Shown in pieces: positions 12,395 to 14,777 of a stretch of DNA of 14,777 bases. A program made the translations under genes and the position numbers. This stretch comes from CAZLNO01 sp964561005 (GTDB lineage Bacteria; Pseudomonadota; Alphaproteobacteria; Kiloniellales; Rhodovibrionaceae). The DNA is taken from positions 1 to 14,777 of the forward strand of contig CAZLNO010000095.1 in the NCBI GenBank assembly GCA_964561005.1. Reading direction: 5' to 3'. The notes beneath the pieces were generated by a model. The model did no database searches. It worked only from the letters and a program-made list of their open reading frames with translations, and was not told where the DNA came from. The stretch's first letter is position 1, and the number at the start of each line of letters is the position of its first letter.

Positions 12395-13374
12395 CCGACG
12401 CCATCCTCGAAGCCCGCGACATCCATCGCACCTTTCAGGTCTCCGGCGGCTTCATGCGGCGCAAGCAGGCGCTGCGCGCGGTGAACGGCGTGGACCTGGC
12501 GGTGAAGCGGGGCGAGGTCTACGCGCTGGTCGGGGAGTCCGGCTGCGGCAAGACCACGCTGGCGAAGATGCTGATGGGGCTGCTGCCGCCCAGCGCGGGC
12601 GAGATCGTGCTGGACGGCCGTCCCATCGGCAAGCTGGACCGCCTCACCATCGCCCGAACGCTGCAGCCGGTCTTCCAGGACCCCTATTCCTCGCTGAACC
12701 CGCGCAAGTCGATCGGCAGCATCGTGACCCTGCCGCTCAAGGTGCAGGGCGATCCGAACCCCGAGACCTGGCGCAAGCGCGCCGAGGAGACGATGGAGCT
12801 GGTCGGGCTGCCGCGCCGGGTATTCAACAGCTATCCCAACCAGCTTTCCGGCGGCCAGCGCCAGCGCGTCGCCATCGCGCGGGCCATCGTCAACCGCCCG
12901 CAGGTGCTGATCTGCGACGAGCCGACCAGCGCGCTGGATGTCTCGGTGCAGGCGCAGATCCTCAACCTCCTGCAGGACCTGCGGGGCGAATTCGGGCTGA
13001 CCTACATCATGATCAGCCACGATCTGGCGGTGGTGGAGCACATGGCCGACCGCGTCGGCGTCATGTACCTCGGCCGCATCGTGGAGGAAGCGGACCCCGA
13101 AACGCTGTTCCGCGCCCCGCGCCATCCCTACACCGAGGCGCTGATGCAGTCCGTCCTGACGCCGGAGCCCGAGCTGGGCGTGCCGGAGACGCACCTGGGC
13201 GCGGCCTATCCCGATCCGGTCAACCCGCCGCCCGGCTGCACCTTCCACCCGCGCTGCGCCAGGGCGATGGCGCACTGCTCCCGCATCGCGCCCCGGCCGC
13301 TGGCGACGGCGGAGGGCCACGTGGAATGCCACCTGTACGACGAGAGTCCCGAGGAGAGGAGGGCCGCCGAATGA
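12391..13374 (+). CDS. Peptide ABC transporter ATPase, DppF/OppF type
   Basis: Predicted 327-residue cytoplasmic ATPase that would pair with the DppD-type subunit. Walker A is GESGCGKT (residues 48-55), the Q-loop FQDPYSSLNPRKS has the DppF/OppF-specific DPYSSLNPR form, the signature is LSGGQRQR, Walker B is VLICDEPTSALD and the switch His lies in ISHD. The C-terminal domain includes PRHPYTEALMQSVL and a cysteine cluster CX5CX6C near 287-300 with a further Cys (VEC), similar to the partner ATPase. The ATG overlaps the preceding stop (ATGA), and its own stop overlaps the next start in the same way. Its 3' end contains a strong ribosome-binding site (AGGAGG, 13357-13362) for the peptidase gene. 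Confidence 0.95.
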   Translation: MTDAILEARDIHRTFQVSGGFMRRKQALRAVNGVDLAVKRGEVYALVGESGCGKTTLAKMLMGLLPPSAGEIVLDGRPIGKLDRLTIARTLQPVFQDPYSSLNPRKSIGSIVTLPLKVQGDPNPETWRKRAEETMELVGLPRRVFNSYPNQLSGGQRQRVAIARAIVNRPQVLICDEPTSALDVSVQAQILNLLQDLRGEFGLTYIMISHDLAVVEHMADRVGVMYLGRIVEEADPETLFRAPRHPYTEALMQSVLTPEPELGVPETHLGAAYPDPVNPPPGCTFHPRCARAMAHCSRIAPRPLATAEGHVECHLYDESPEERRAAE

Positions 13375-14777
13375 CCGGGGGAGAGGGCCGGGCCGACGCG
13401 TTGGCGCTCGGCGACGACTACATCGGGTCCGGGCGCTTCGAGGCCGAGCTGGGCCGCCGCGTCGCCTATCGCACCGAGAGCCAGAAGCCGAAGGAAAGCC
13501 TGCCGGAGCTGTACCGCTACCTGCGCGAGGAGATGATCCCGGCCTTCGAGGCGATGGGCTTCGCCTGCAAGACCTACGACAACCCGGTGGAGGGGCTCGG
13601 TCCGGTGCTGCTGGCGACGCGGATCGAGGACGCGGGCCTGCCGACGGTCCTGGGCTACGGCCACGGCGACGTCATCCGCGGGCTGGAGGACCAGTGGACC
13701 CGCGGCAAGGGCCCCTGGGAGACGGCGCGCGAGGGCGAGCGGCTTTATGGTCGGGGCACCGCCGACAACAAGGGCCAGCACACCATCAACATGGCCGCCC
13801 TGCGCGCCGTGCTGGAGACGCGCGGGCGGCTTGGCTTCAACGCCAAGTTCCTGATCGAGATGGGCGAGGAGGCGGGCTCCGTCGGCCTGCGCGAGGTCAT
13901 CGAGGCGAACGGGGACGACTTCGCCGCCGACGTCTTCATCGCCTCCGACGGCCCGCGGGTGAAGCCGGACCGGCCCACCGTCACCCTGGGCTCGCGGGGC
14001 TGCCGGAACTTCGACCTGGTCTGCGATCTGCGCGAGGGCGGGCACCACTCCGGCAACTGGGGCGGCCTGCTGGCCAATCCGGGCATCATCCTGGCGCACG
14101 CGCTCGCCACGATCACCGGTCCCAAGGGCGAGATCCGCGTGCCCGAATGGCTGCCGCCGCCGATGTCGCCGGCCGTGAAGGAGGTGCTGGCGGACGTCGA
14201 GATCGATCCCGGCAAGGACGGGCCCGAGATCGACCCCGACTGGGGCGAGCCGGGACTGCGCCCGGCGGAGAAGGTCTACGCCTCCAGCAGCTTCAACGTG
14301 CTGGCCTTCACCACCGGCAACCCGGACCGCCCGGTCAACGCCATCCCGCCGAAGGCGCGGGCGCACTGCCAGCTCCGCTACTTCGCCGGGGTGGACGCGG
14401 ACGACATCCTGCCCGCCCTGCGCCGCCACCTGGACGCGCACGGCTTCCAGGGCGTCGCGGTCGAGCCGCCGCCCGCCGCGAACGCCGGCGGCTTCGCCGC
14501 CGCGCGGACCGAGCCGGATCATCCCTGGGCGCGCTGCGTGCGGGACTCCGTCGCCCGGACGCTCGGGGCGCCGCCGGCGGTGCTGCCCAGCATGGGCGGC
14601 TCGATCTGCAACGACCTCTTCACCGACCTGCTGGGCCTGCCGGCCATCTGGATCCCGCACTCCTACGCCGGCTGCTCCCAGCACGCCCCGGACGAGCACG
14701 TCCTGATGCCCGTCTGCCGCGGCGCCATGCAGGTGATGACCGGGCTGTACTGGGACATCGGGGCGGGGGAGGTGCCG
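13371..14777 (+). CDS. M20-family metallopeptidase (carnosinase/ArgE-DapE type), 3' end beyond the window
   Basis: An open frame of 469 codons without a stop, so the C-terminus is probably only just outside. Metal and catalytic residues are in place: His98 in YGHGDV, bridging Asp132 in GRGTADNKG, the Glu166-Glu167 pair in MGEEAGS, Asp193 in ASDGP, and His438 in the C-terminal QHAPDEH motif. The dimerisation domain carries GGHHSGNWGG (His226), which corresponds to the LHSG-x-x-GG motif of carnosinase-like M20 enzymes, whose His serves the partner active site. The predicted role is zinc-dependent hydrolysis of dipeptides or N-acyl amino acids in the cytoplasm. Its start overlaps the ATPase stop by ATGA, with AGGAGG 8 bases upstream, so it is produced with the transporter and probably cleaves what is imported. 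Confidence 0.93.
   Translation, partial: MTGGEGRADALALGDDYIGSGRFEAELGRRVAYRTESQKPKESLPELYRYLREEMIPAFEAMGFACKTYDNPVEGLGPVLLATRIEDAGLPTVLGYGHGDVIRGLEDQWTRGKGPWETAREGERLYGRGTADNKGQHTINMAALRAVLETRGRLGFNAKFLIEMGEEAGSVGLREVIEANGDDFAADVFIASDGPRVKPDRPTVTLGSRGCRNFDLVCDLREGGHHSGNWGGLLANPGIILAHALATITGPKGEIRVPEWLPPPMSPAVKEVLADVEIDPGKDGPEIDPDWGEPGLRPAEKVYASSSFNVLAFTTGNPDRPVNAIPPKARAHCQLRYFAGVDADDILPALRRHLDAHGFQGVAVEPPPAANAGGFAAARTEPDHPWARCVRDSVARTLGAPPAVLPSMGGSICNDLFTDLLGLPAIWIPHSYAGCSQHAPDEHVLMPVCRGAMQVMTGLYWDIGAGEVP

Noticed and set aside
13206..14699. Long minus-strand frame antisense to the M20 peptidase
   Set aside because: The composition is a typical antisense shadow (Gly/Arg/Val/His-rich), while the plus strand shows all M20 metal ligands in order.

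Overview
The window looks like a piece of a draft genome of a GC-rich alphaproteobacterium. I infer this from the very high GC at third codon positions, a CCTCATCC...GGATGAGG palindrome family common in that class, a deacetylase resembling alphaproteobacterial proteins, an exosortase-A-type gene pair, and a Dpp/Opp ABC operon beside an IclR regulator. Order Rhodospirillales is a guess. Two runs of exactly 100 N (7973-8072 and 9172-9271) are scaffold gaps of unknown true size.

Left part (1-4500), envelope and exopolysaccharide genes plus debris. A LEA14-like lipoprotein (minus strand) lies downstream of a short C-terminal remnant of a staphylococcal-nuclease-like gene. That remnant is cut off by a decayed IS256-family transposase fragment. 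The transposase fragment carries a 22-bp palindromic insertion and an 8-bp tandem duplication, and it ends almost exactly at the stop codon of an exosortase-A-associated hydrolase 2 gene. The hydrolase is translationally coupled to an acyl carrier protein, with a candidate promoter upstream of the ACP. Next come a DUF218/ElyC-type membrane protein (minus) and a divergent polysaccharide deacetylase-like protein (plus) with ambiguous, possibly overlapping starts. A small membrane-anchored coiled-coil protein (minus) overlaps the 3' end of the deacetylase.

Middle part (4500-7310). Two EamA/DMT-superfamily transporters converge and overlap by 103 bp at their 3' ends. The minus-strand transporter is the second gene of a tight IclR regulator-EamA operon.

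Right part (7310-14777), a peptide uptake and breakdown operon on the plus strand: substrate-binding protein (interrupted by a gap), two permeases, two ATPases and an M20 metallopeptidase that runs off the window. From the first permease on, the genes abut, overlap by ATGA or lie within 20 bp of each other. Only the binding protein is set apart, by 486 bp holding a GC hairpin, a tandem array of 35-bp palindromic units broken by the second gap, and a classical palindromic element. The 414-bp divergent region between the IclR gene and the binding protein holds a good sigma70-like promoter, a TATCAC-N3-GTGATA inverted repeat placed as an operator would be, and a perfect 12-bp-arm palindrome. The simplest model is that the IclR protein controls its own EamA gene and the divergent peptide import/hydrolysis operon. 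Nothing here is clearly a new defence or mobile system. The most unusual structures are the palindromic repeats and the eroded left end.
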